Of a stretch of DNA of 64,000 nt, positions 9,724-19,183 are shown piece after piece. Source of the stretch: an uncultured Bacteroidota bacterium (GTDB taxonomy: Bacteria; Bacteroidota; Bacteroidia; Chitinophagales; Chitinophagaceae); the NCBI GenBank assembly GCA_903865435.1, contig CAIPJS010000086.1:1-64000 (forward strand). The letters run 5' to 3'. Made by a program: the position numbers and the translations under genes. Numbering within the stretch: the stretch's first letter is position 1; the number at the start of each line of letters is the position of its first letter. The notes under the pieces are model-generated. The model worked only from the letters and a program-made list of their open reading frames with translations. It was not told the DNA's origin and did no database searches.

Positions 9724-11033
9724 GCAATAGGTAAGATTACTTCTATGGTAGTGCCTTTGTCAACCTCGCTTTTGACTTGAATGCTTCCCTTATGTGCGTC
9801 TACTACCCATTTCACATAACTCATGCCTAAACCATATCCTTTTACATCGTGCACATTACCTGAATTGGCTCTGTAAAATTTTTCAAATATATGCTTGGTC
9901 GTATCCACACTCATTCCGATACCCTTGTCTTCAATCGAGATGGATATTCTATTATTGATGGATTTAGTTTTAATTACTAAATCAATATTTTCTTTGGCAT
10001 ATTTAATGGCATTGTCTATCAAATTTGACAATAGATGCAATAAATGTTCTTCATCCGCTTGAATCAAAGACGGATTGGCTTCCAAAAGGGTTTGTACATT
10101 GGAAGGCTTGCCTTCTAATTGCAATTTGAAGCTTTCCACTACCCCTTGAATTAAATCATGCACATCAACTGCTTGTTTATTCAATTGATTTTCTTTTTTA
10201 TCTATCTGCGCTGCCTGTAATATGGCTTCTACATGCTTGTTCATGCGCAAATTTTCTTCTTTAATAATATTGCTAAAATATTCGACCGATTTTGCATCCG
10301 TATTTACTTTGGAACTTCTTAATGCATCTACCGCTAATGAAATAGTAGCCAAGGGTGTTTTTAATTCATGCGTCATGTTGTTGATGAAGTCTCTTTTTAT
10401 TTCCACCAGCTTTTTTTGCGTCATCAAGGAACGAATGGTTACAAAAAATGCAGCCAATACTACTATGATAAATAAAATTGAACCCGCAATGACCCATACC
10501 AATGAACGTAATAAATAATATCGAACATTGGGCATCACAATAATAATCGACTCAAATGGACCAGAAGGCTCTATTACATCCTGAGGAATCACCGATACCC
10601 TACTTTGCAAAGTGGTCAATTCATCTGAAAATACATCTTCAAACTTTTTGCTTTTGAATTCTATATTTCCTTTTTTATCTGCTACTGCATATTCATACTT
10701 GACATTCACTAGGCCATATCGCTCCATGGCAATTTTTATCTTTTGGCTAATATCATTACTGCTAAATACATCTGCAATAGTGACTTCATCAAAATTATGT
10801 ATATGGTAATCATCATTTAGGCTCATCCCCTTTTTGGGCAAATGAAAGGACAATCCACTGTTCATTTTTTTTGAAATTTCAGTGGATACCATTACACCAG
10901 ACTCATTTAACTTGTCCGACAATTGATTTTTTGATAAAATCAACAAGCCTTGCAACCAAGTAATTTGAATAAATAATATACCCAAAATGGATAGGCCTAT
11001 TAAAGTAAATATAATTGGGAATGTCTTTTTCAT
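9720..11033 (-). CDS. Membrane sensor histidine kinase (orphan)
   Basis: Two membrane helices (about residues 7-29 and 176-200) frame a periplasmic sensor region of about 145 residues that I do not recognise. No obvious HAMP domain follows. The HisKA domain carries the phosphoacceptor in FINNMTHELKTPLA (His222). The ATPase domain shows an N box (LLSNLIDNAIKYA), G1 (IEDKGIGM) and G2 (GYGLGMSYVKW). All key residues look intact. There is no response regulator next to it: queA lies downstream in convergent orientation and atpC-atpD upstream. Its partner and signal are therefore unknown. Confidence 0.9.
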   Translation of the reverse strand: MKKTFPIIFTLIGLSILGILFIQITWLQGLLILSKNQLSDKLNESGVMVSTEISKKMNSGLSFHLPKKGMSLNDDYHIHNFDEVTIADVFSSNDISQKIKIAMERYGLVNVKYEYAVADKKGNIEFKSKKFEDVFSDELTTLQSRVSVIPQDVIEPSGPFESIIIVMPNVRYYLLRSLVWVIAGSILFIIVVLAAFFVTIRSLMTQKKLVEIKRDFINNMTHELKTPLATISLAVDALRSSKVNTDAKSVEYFSNIIKEENLRMNKHVEAILQAAQIDKKENQLNKQAVDVHDLIQGVVESFKLQLEGKPSNVQTLLEANPSLIQADEEHLLHLLSNLIDNAIKYAKENIDLVIKTKSINNRISISIEDKGIGMSVDTTKHIFEKFYRANSGNVHDVKGYGLGMSYVKWVVDAHKGSIQVKSEVDKGTTIEVILPIA

Positions 11034-11071
11034 AATGGCAAGTTACTTGCTCCTTTTTGATGGGTGAATAT

Positions 11072-11104
11072 AAAAAAAATCTCGGCTACCAAAGGCAACC
11101 GAGA
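11072..11104 (-). terminator. Rho-independent terminator of atpD-atpC
   Basis: On the minus strand, stem TCTCGG..GCC with loop TTT returns as GG..CCGAGA and is followed by eight T residues. It lies 44-76 bases after the atpC stop. Confidence 0.85.
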
Positions 11105-11147
11105 CAATTATTTGAAATAAAGGATCGTTTTTTAACTTATTGTTTGA

Positions 11148-11393
11148 TTACAAAACCCCTTCTACTAAAACGGTGGCTTTGTTATTGATCACTTCTACAA
11201 ATCCACCTTGAATGGCATACATTTCGGCAGGCATTCCTTTCTTTAAAACTTTTACTTGACCTACACCTAAAGCACTTACCAATGGAGCATGTTTGTCTAA
11301 AACTTCAAACAAACCATCAATGCCTGGCAGTTGAACGCCTTGCACATCGCCACTGAATAGTTTTTTTTCTGGTGTTAATATTTCCAATAACAT
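11148..11393 (-). CDS. atpC: ATP synthase F1 epsilon subunit (short form)
   Basis: The epsilon subunit sits on the rotor stalk of F1. The 81 residues cover only the N-terminal beta-sandwich (LLEILTPEKKLFSGDVQGVQLPGIDGLFEVLDKHAPLVSALG); the C-terminal two-helix domain that inhibits ATP hydrolysis in E. coli (139 residues) is absent. The stop is followed by a strong terminator, and no continuation in another frame was seen, so this looks like a natural short form, which I believe is common in Bacteroidota. It follows atpD by 30 bases. Confidence 0.93.
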   Translation of the reverse strand: MLLEILTPEKKLFSGDVQGVQLPGIDGLFEVLDKHAPLVSALGVGQVKVLKKGMPAEMYAIQGGFVEVINNKATVLVEGVL

Positions 11394-11423
11394 GAACGCT
11401 ATTTAATTAATCGAAGTTTATAA

Positions 11424-12929
<1,506 letters not shown>

Positions 12930-12941
12930 CTATTTCGGCTG

Positions 12942-12974
12942 CAAAGGTAAGGCATTGTCACTTTATTGCAAAAA
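12942..12974 (-). promoter_or_regulatory. Promoter of atpD-atpC with -33 and -7 elements
   Basis: On the minus strand TTTTTG, 19 bases, then TACCTTTG: both parts of the Bacteroidota consensus (TTTG / TAnnTTTG) at ordinary spacing. It ends about 18 bases before the atpD ATG and overlaps the last codons of the aquaporin gene. Confidence 0.8.
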
Positions 12975-13673
12975 TTGTACGTAGATAATCGCGGCTAAAA
13001 TTCCTCCCACAATGGGGCCCAAAACTGGCACAGCGGCGTAACCCCAATCGCTGCTTCCTTTTCCCTTGATAGGCAGTACAAAATGCATGATTCTTGGTCC
13101 CAAATCCCTGGCTGGATTGATGGCCCAACCGGTGGGTCCGCCCAACCCAAAGCCAATCCCCCCAACCAATAATGCCACGGGTAAAGCAGACAAAGCCCCT
13201 AAATCAGAACTGGCCGGCTTTAGCAAAAAGATGCCTAATAAAAATACCAAAGTGGCTAAAGTTTCCACCATAAAATTTTGAGTTAAATTTCGGATAGAAG
13301 GACCGGTTGAAAAAACACCCAATTGTGCAGCCTGATCTTTGGATTCATTGAATTGATCTTTATAAATCATCCAAACAATTAACGCCCCTAGCATCGCCCC
13401 TAATAATTGTGCCAATATATAAGAAGGCACCAAAGCCCAACTAAATTTTCCAGCCGCCGCAAATGCAATGGTTACTGCAGGATTTAAATGCCCCCCACTG
13501 ATACTACCTGTTGCATACACCCCAATAAAAACAGCAATCACCCAACCTAATACAATGGTAATTAATCCACCATTATTTCCTTTGGTATTAGGTAATATAT
13601 TATTGGCAACTACACCATCTCCAATGGTAACTACCAATGCGGTGCCAAGTAATTCTGCTACAAAAGGTGTCAT
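12963..13673 (-). CDS. glpF: Glycerol facilitator (aquaglyceroporin)
   Basis: Inner-membrane channel of the MIP family. Both half-helix motifs are present: NPA at 64-66 (GGHLNPAVTIA) and NPAR at 186-189. The second is followed by Asp (NPARD), the residue that marks glycerol-conducting rather than water-only channels. Length 236 with about six membrane helices. It lies 73 bases downstream of glpK on the same strand, which supports glycerol uptake and phosphorylation as a unit. Confidence 0.92.
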   Translation of the reverse strand: MTPFVAELLGTALVVTIGDGVVANNILPNTKGNNGGLITIVLGWVIAVFIGVYATGSISGGHLNPAVTIAFAAAGKFSWALVPSYILAQLLGAMLGALIVWMIYKDQFNESKDQAAQLGVFSTGPSIRNLTQNFMVETLATLVFLLGIFLLKPASSDLGALSALPVALLVGGIGFGLGGPTGWAINPARDLGPRIMHFVLPIKGKGSSDWGYAAVPVLGPIVGGILAAIIYVQFLQ

Positions 13674-13746
13674 ATGATTTTATTTAAAAGTGAATGATAA
13701 ATTAAATTAAAGAAAATTTTGATACTAATTTGAAATTATGTTTTAG

Positions 13747-15231
13747 TTACCAATTATTAGTGGCCTGGATGGCTCTTTCCCAACCTTTGATCCATTCCGA
13801 TCTTTGCGCCTCTTTTATAGCTGGTTCAAAAATTTGATCTATCTGCCATTTAGATCTTAATTCCTCGATGTCTTTCCAAAAACCAACCGCCAAGCCTGCT
13901 AAGTAAGCAGCACCTAATGCTGTTGTTTCGACCATGGTGGGACGAACCACTTTTGTATTCACTATATCTGATTGAAATTGCATGAGTAAATTATTATGTG
14001 TTGCACCCCCATCTACTCTTAATTCGGCAATAGGAATACCCGAATCGGCTTCCATGGCTTTTAGTAAATCATAACTTTGAAAAGCTATACTTTCTAATGC
14101 AGCGCGGGCAATATGCGCCGATGTTGTGCCACGTGTGATGCCCACTATGGTTCCTCTTGCATGTTGATTCCAATGAGGTGCCCCCAATCCTGCAAAGGCG
14201 GGTACTAAATAAACACCATCTGTGCTATTTACTTCTTTAGCCAAGGCTTCCACTTCAGAAGAGTTTCTAATTAAATGTAACCCATCTCTTAACCATTGCA
14301 CCACTGCACCTCCAATAAATACGCTGCCCTCCAATGCATAATACGTATGCCCATTAATTTGCAATGCAATGGTAGTTAATAAATTATTTTTTGAGCGTAC
14401 TGCTTTTTCTCCTGTATGCATTAACATAAAACAGCCGGTACCATATGTATTTTTCACCATGCCAGGTGCGGTACACATTTGGCCAAACAAAGCAGATTGC
14501 TGATCACCTGCAATACCTGCAATAGGTATTTCATGGTGTGCAAACAATTGAGTAGTGTGGCCATACACTTCACTGCTACTTTTTACTTGAGGCAACATAG
14601 AAGCAGGAACATCTAATAATTGCAATAATTCAGCATCCCATTGCAGGGTATGAATATTAAATAACATGGTACGTGATGCATTGGTCACATCGGTCACATG
14701 CACTTTTCCGTTGGTTAATTTCCAAACCAGCCAAGTATCAATAGTGCCAAATAAAAGTTCTCCTTTATTGGCTAAGGCACGAGCACCTTCTACATTGTCT
14801 AAAATCCATTTAATTTTTGATCCAGAAAAATAAGCATCAATAACCAATCCAGTTTTTTCTTGAATCAATTCGGCCTTCTCTTGTTTTTTTAATGCATCAC
14901 AAAAATCGGCAGTACGTCGGTCTTGCCATACAATGGCATTGTATACTGGGTGCCCAGTAATTTTATTCCAAACTACAGTGGTTTCTCTTTGATTGGTAAT
15001 GCCAATGGCAGCAATATCATTACTGTTTAACCCTTTTAAACTAATTGCTTCAGTAGCCACACCCATTTGCGTGCTCCATATTTCTAGCGGATCATGTTCT
15101 ACCCATCCTGGCTTAGGGAAAATTTGTTTAAACTCTTTTTGTGCAGTGGCATGGATTTGACCTTGATGATCAAATAAAATGGCTCGGCTACTGGTGGTAC
15201 CTTGATCAAAGGATAAGATATATTTTGACAT
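13747..15231 (-). CDS. glpK: Glycerol kinase
   Basis: GlpK phosphorylates glycerol to sn-glycerol 3-phosphate in the cytoplasm, trapping it after entry through GlpF. FGGY-family motifs include [14 protein letters not shown] at the N-terminus, [46 protein letters not shown] and the C-terminal ATPase segment [20 protein letters not shown]. Length 494 is close to the E. coli 502. No glycerol 3-phosphate dehydrogenase is seen in the window. Confidence 0.97.
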   Translation of the reverse strand: MSKYILSFDQGTTSSRAILFDHQGQIHATAQKEFKQIFPKPGWVEHDPLEIWSTQMGVATEAISLKGLNSNDIAAIGITNQRETTVVWNKITGHPVYNAIVWQDRRTADFCDALKKQEKAELIQEKTGLVIDAYFSGSKIKWILDNVEGARALANKGELLFGTIDTWLVWKLTNGKVHVTDVTNASRTMLFNIHTLQWDAELLQLLDVPASMLPQVKSSSEVYGHTTQLFAHHEIPIAGIAGDQQSALFGQMCTAPGMVKNTYGTGCFMLMHTGEKAVRSKNNLLTTIALQINGHTYYALEGSVFIGGAVVQWLRDGLHLIRNSSEVEALAKEVNSTDGVYLVPAFAGLGAPHWNQHARGTIVGITRGTTSAHIARAALESIAFQSYDLLKAMEADSGIPIAELRVDGGATHNNLLMQFQSDIVNTKVVRPTMVETTALGAAYLAGLAVGFWKDIEELRSKWQIDQIFEPAIKEAQRSEWIKGWERAIQATNNW

Positions 15232-15289
15232 GACAATCTGTTATTGGATTGTAATATAAAAAAAGATAAGCAGAAAAAGAAACTTGAAT

Positions 15290-16648
15290 TTATCTTCTAT
15301 TTTTTAGCCAATTTTCAGGATCTAAGAAATTGCCTTTCTCATTGCTAATCATCAACAACAAGGCGCCTTCCCCATCTAAGTTAATCCCCGACTTGCCGAG
15401 TAAAGTGCCGGCTTTTACTTCTTGTCCAACATTTACATTGATGCTGCTTAAGTGCGTATAAGTAGAAAAATATTTTCCGTGCTGAACAAATACAGTTAAA
15501 TCTCCATTGATGTCCCCCGTATATTTTACAATGCCATTGGCCAAACTTTTCACAGAAGTGCCTTTGGGCAAAGCCAATTCAATCCCATCACTTTTTCGAT
15601 TCAGTTTTGTTCCAGGTATATTTTCTACTCCAAAATGTATGTACACATTTCCTTTGTCTACAGGCCAAGGTAAAGTTCCTTTATTGTTTTCAAAAGAAAT
15701 GGAAGCTTCTCTGCCCTCTTCTGTTGTTTCCAATGCTGAATAAGGACGGTTGTCGGTGGTACTGGTTAATCCACCATCAGCATTGATTTCTTTTTTGCTT
15801 TTTGTATTTGAATTGGATTTTGCTGATGCAGGTGCCTCTGTTTTTGCAGTAGCTTTGGCAGCATCAGTCGCTGCTTTTGCTTTGGCCAATCTTTCTTTTT
15901 CTTTTCTTTCTGCTTCCAAAGTTTCTCTTTTAATAATGGTCAATAAAGCAGATTGCATTTTTCTTCTTTGTGCATCTTTTTGACGCACTTGAGCGCTTAT
16001 TTCTTGTTCTTTATTCTTTAACTGATTGACTATTTTATCTTGCTCCTTACGATCGTCCACCAACACTTTTAACTGATCACTTTGAACCGTTAAAGTTTTC
16101 AATCGATCTTTTTTATTTGAACCCAATTGAGTGATCTTAACATTTAAATCTTTTTGAGACAAATCTATGGATTGGGCTTGCGCTTCTCTATTTTGTCTAT
16201 AGCTTTTTAAATAAGTAATTCTTTTTACCGCATCATTAAAACTATTGGCAGAAAATAAAAAATTGAGGTATTCATACCCACTTCTGCTTTTGTAAGCAAA
16301 AACAATACTTTTTTCGTACTTGGTTTTTAAAGTATCTAAATCTTTATTTAATTTTTGAACATCTAGTTGATTGGTATATATAGCATCATCCAATAATTTC
16401 ACTTGTTTGGCAATGCCTTTAATCAAAGCCTCTCTTTTGGCAATCTTGCTTTGTATCACCGCCAATTGCCCTAATGAGTTTTTCTTGTTCTTTTTTGTCT
16501 GTTCTAGCAATAAATTCAATTCATCTAATTCTTTACGAATGGCTTGTGTTTCCTTTTGCAAATCTTCTCTTGACAAATTATCTTGTGCCATGGCAGGCAT
16601 GGACAAGTTTGCCAATAAAAAAATAAATAATGTAAACCTTTTTATCAT
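15290..16648 (-). CDS. EnvC-like murein hydrolase activator, degenerate LytM/M23 domain
   Basis: The start is the ATG at 16648 (MIKRFTLF), which leaves a clean signal peptide ending near AMA-QD and a 4-base gap to the upstream gene; the ORF track extends 12 codons too far. A long coiled coil fills about residues 20-245, then a Ser/Thr/Lys-rich linker, then an M23 (LytM) fold to the end. The zinc ligands of active M23 enzymes appear lost: the HxGID site reads SDGIEL and the final HxHFE site reads LLLMIS. Degenerate LytM proteins such as E. coli EnvC activate periplasmic amidases during cell separation, so that role is likely. No amidase gene is adjacent. Confidence 0.85.
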   Translation of the reverse strand: MIKRFTLFIFLLANLSMPAMAQDNLSREDLQKETQAIRKELDELNLLLEQTKKNKKNSLGQLAVIQSKIAKREALIKGIAKQVKLLDDAIYTNQLDVQKLNKDLDTLKTKYEKSIVFAYKSRSGYEYLNFLFSANSFNDAVKRITYLKSYRQNREAQAQSIDLSQKDLNVKITQLGSNKKDRLKTLTVQSDQLKVLVDDRKEQDKIVNQLKNKEQEISAQVRQKDAQRRKMQSALLTIIKRETLEAERKEKERLAKAKAATDAAKATAKTEAPASAKSNSNTKSKKEINADGGLTSTTDNRPYSALETTEEGREASISFENNKGTLPWPVDKGNVYIHFGVENIPGTKLNRKSDGIELALPKGTSVKSLANGIVKYTGDINGDLTVFVQHGKYFSTYTHLSSINVNVGQEVKAGTLLGKSGINLDGEGALLLMISNEKGNFLDPENWLKNRR

Positions 16649-16652
16649 AAAC

Positions 16653-17480
16653 TTATTTTCTTTTACCTGGTCTTGGAATCCCAAAGGTATATTTTAAAGG
16701 TTCATTAAAATTAAATTCCTTCACTTCCATACGCACTTCTAAACGAGATTGTGCAGAAATAATCAACTCTCGATTCAATGGAAATTGATATTGATTTACG
16801 GGTACATGATTGCTATAAGAGATAGCACAAGTGCGGTGTTGTGTAATATCTATGTCGTCCAGTTTTAATTGCAAAATTCTTGTATTGTCATCATTCAAAA
16901 CAATTAGATTCTTAAAGATGCTACTTAACATGCCCACTTGCAATTTATTATTATTCACTTTATAGGATACAATTTTGGCATCTTCGATAAATATGGGATT
17001 GCCAATTAATAAATCCTGCAGGGTTGAAAATGTAAATGGAATTTTAATTACTTCTTGTAGATAACCTAAAGATTTACGTTCAATATTTTTATTCTTGCGC
17101 AAAGGATATATTAAAAACGCACTGTCTGCGGTAATGAGGGCTTTTAAGCCAATCACGCCCATGGCGCCTCTAATGGTTATGTAAATGGAAGAATCTTTAA
17201 CTAAACTAATATTAGCAATGTAATTGTCTGCATTGGTAGCAGATTCATAATCTACTTTCAAACGCGCATTCATTGTTTTAAAATTAATTTTAGTTTGCGC
17301 CAATTTTTCAATGATATTTTTTACGATGGCAGAAGAATCCACTTTTGATTTTTCTGAAAGTAATTGAACTTGAATGGTATCCTTCTTAGAGAGGGCTTCT
17401 TTAATTATTTGCACTTTTTTGAAAGTAGTACAAGATGCAATCAAGCCAACGGCAAAAAGAAAGTAGATAATTTTTTTCAT
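16653..17480 (-). CDS. DUF4292-type lipoprotein
   Basis: The signal peptide ends in a lipobox (GLIASC, Cys at residue 16), so this 275-residue protein is likely anchored to a membrane by lipid. The rest alternates beta strands (KINFKTMNARLKVDYESA, SIYITIRGAMGVIGLKALITADSAFLIYP), the pattern of DUF4292 proteins, which may share the LolA/LolB-like lipoprotein-binding fold. I do not know its function. It lies between dut and the EnvC-like gene with gaps of 6 and 4 bases, so the three genes are probably cotranscribed. A role in envelope lipid or lipoprotein traffic is only inferred. Confidence 0.8.
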   Translation of the reverse strand: MKKIIYFLFAVGLIASCTTFKKVQIIKEALSKKDTIQVQLLSEKSKVDSSAIVKNIIEKLAQTKINFKTMNARLKVDYESATNADNYIANISLVKDSSIYITIRGAMGVIGLKALITADSAFLIYPLRKNKNIERKSLGYLQEVIKIPFTFSTLQDLLIGNPIFIEDAKIVSYKVNNNKLQVGMLSSIFKNLIVLNDDNTRILQLKLDDIDITQHRTCAISYSNHVPVNQYQFPLNRELIISAQSRLEVRMEVKEFNFNEPLKYTFGIPRPGKRK

Positions 17481-17486
17481 TGCATT

Positions 17487-17927
17487 TTATTGTTTACCTG
17501 TATGACCAAAGCCTCCTTCGCCTCTTGCTGTTATTTCTAATTCATTTATTTGCACCAACCGAGCCTTTGCTACTTCGCAAAAAACCATTTGCGCAATGCG
17601 GTCTCCATTTTCAATAATTTGAACTTGAGTAGATAAATTAATTAAGATCACTTTTATTTCGCCTCGATAATCTGCGTCAATGGTACCAGGTGTATTCAAG
17701 CACGTGATTCCTTGTTTAATAGCCAACCCACTTCTGGGTCTAATTTGTGCTTCGTAGTTTTCTGGGATGGATATAAACAAACCAGTTGGAATCAAACATC
17801 TTTCCATGGGTTGCAATGGCAACGTATTTTCCAAATTTGCCCTCAAGTCCATACCCGATGCACCCAAAGTGGCATAAGCAGGTAAAGCATGAGTACTTTT
17901 GTTTACAATTTTAACTTCGATGGACAT
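17487..17927 (-). CDS. dut: Deoxyuridine 5'-triphosphate nucleotidohydrolase
   Basis: dUTPase hydrolyses dUTP to dUMP and pyrophosphate, keeping uracil out of DNA and supplying dTMP synthesis. The five trimeric dUTPase motifs are visible, including RPRSGLA, GTIDADYRGEI, ENGDRIAQMVF and the C-terminal RGEGGFGHTG that closes over the substrate. The ATG at 17927 (MSIEVKIV) is chosen over the ORF-track start because the promoter element TATTTTTG lies between them; the resulting 146 residues fit the family. Confidence 0.97.
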   Translation of the reverse strand: MSIEVKIVNKSTHALPAYATLGASGMDLRANLENTLPLQPMERCLIPTGLFISIPENYEAQIRPRSGLAIKQGITCLNTPGTIDADYRGEIKVILINLSTQVQIIENGDRIAQMVFCEVAKARLVQINELEITARGEGGFGHTGKQ

Positions 17928-17933
17928 AGTGAA

Positions 17934-17941
17934 CAAAAATA
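17934..17941 (-). promoter_or_regulatory. -7 promoter element for dut
   Basis: TATTTTTG on the minus strand fits TAnnTTTG and ends seven bases before the chosen dut ATG. A TTTG lies 23 bases further upstream. It decides against the longer ORF start. Confidence 0.6.
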
Positions 17942-17995
17942 GGTAAAAAACCAAGCAAAAGTCTCAAATGGATTCTTTGAAAACTGAATTAAGAA

Positions 17996-19129
17996 TTAGA
18001 AGTAGAAAATACTTCCAAAACGAATGGTATTGGATAGTGGATTTTGCAGCAATCCACCACCGGATGGGACCAAATAGGAAATATTAAACTTGGACTGTTG
18101 ATATTTAAAACTTGCGCCCAATGTAAAATATTGCATGTTGCCTAAGTTCTTATTGTTGTCGAGGTAATAACCTGCTCTTAAGTAGAATTGGCTTAAATAA
18201 TTGTATTCTAAACCAGTAGATACTTTAATAGATTCCCCTAAAGGCATGCCTTCTTTGGCATTGAAAGAATTGAACCAACTGGAGACCACTGACTGTGAAT
18301 AATAATGCTCAATTTCGGCTGGATCGCTACCAGGGCTTACAGGTACCAACAATCGATTTACATCTACCCCAAATTCCAATGAATTGTCCGCATCAATTTT
18401 GTTTAAATAGCCAATACCCAATCCCATATTAGCAGGGATAAAATATTTATGGGCATTATCCGTATAACTAATTTTACCTCCTAAATTAGAAAGTAATAAA
18501 GCAGCATGAAATCCTTGTAGGTTCTCATTTTGCTTATAAAACAAATTAATATCTCCTGACAAAGTATTCCCCGCTCTATAATAAGTAGTTTGGATAGGGC
18601 CAGAAACCAATTTTGAATGTATGTATCTTAAGGTAAGTCCCATACTTAGTTTATCTGTAAGTAAAATACTATACCCAAAATCGTATCCAAATTCCGAAGG
18701 TCTTTGAGCTGCATAGGACGCATTGCCATTATCATCCGTAAATTGGATTTCTCCTAAACTAAAAAAACGTAAGGAACTATTAATGGCACTAATACTATTT
18801 AATTTTTTATAATACCCTGCGCTCGCCAAGTATACATCGTTTAAACCCAAGCTTTTTAACCAAGGTGTATAGTTAATTAAAAATCCTTGTTTTTCTTCCA
18901 TAAAAGGAAGCTTGGCTGTATTACCAAAAAGATCATTGGCTTCAGGTGACATGGCCAATGATAAATTTCCCATACCTCCCGCACGAGCATCTGGCGATAT
19001 TAACATGAAAGGAACAGCGGCATTTTGAATTTTTTGACTATACGTTGAAGTGGTTTGCGCTACAACATTTTGCATCATTAAAAATGCAAGGCAAGAAAAA
19101 ATAAAAGCTTTGGTCTTTAAATGAATCAT
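17996..19129 (-). CDS. porV: Type IX secretion system outer-membrane protein PorV
   Basis: PorV is an FadL-like beta barrel that carries T9SS cargo from the translocon to the PorU attachment complex. A signal peptide (cut near VVAQT) is followed by the hallmark region ISPDARAGGMGNLSLAMSPEANDLFGNTAKLP. The rest is amphipathic strand after strand, ending in an aromatic residue (RFGSIFYF), as usual for outer-membrane barrels. Length 377 matches PorV. Placement 54 bases after porU, as in Flavobacterium johnsoniae, supports the call over the related PorQ. Confidence 0.92.
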   Translation of the reverse strand: MIHLKTKAFIFSCLAFLMMQNVVAQTTSTYSQKIQNAAVPFMLISPDARAGGMGNLSLAMSPEANDLFGNTAKLPFMEEKQGFLINYTPWLKSLGLNDVYLASAGYYKKLNSISAINSSLRFFSLGEIQFTDDNGNASYAAQRPSEFGYDFGYSILLTDKLSMGLTLRYIHSKLVSGPIQTTYYRAGNTLSGDINLFYKQNENLQGFHAALLLSNLGGKISYTDNAHKYFIPANMGLGIGYLNKIDADNSLEFGVDVNRLLVPVSPGSDPAEIEHYYSQSVVSSWFNSFNAKEGMPLGESIKVSTGLEYNYLSQFYLRAGYYLDNNKNLGNMQYFTLGASFKYQQSKFNISYLVPSGGGLLQNPLSNTIRFGSIFYF

Positions 19130-19183
19130 ATTTTAAATTTCAACTTATTAAAATAAAGGTACAATATTCATTTATAGGGTGCA

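Noticed and set aside
11148-11393. Truncated atpC by frameshift
   Set aside because: The reading frame ends cleanly, a terminator follows, and no C-terminal helical domain of epsilon is visible in another frame; the short form is taken as natural.
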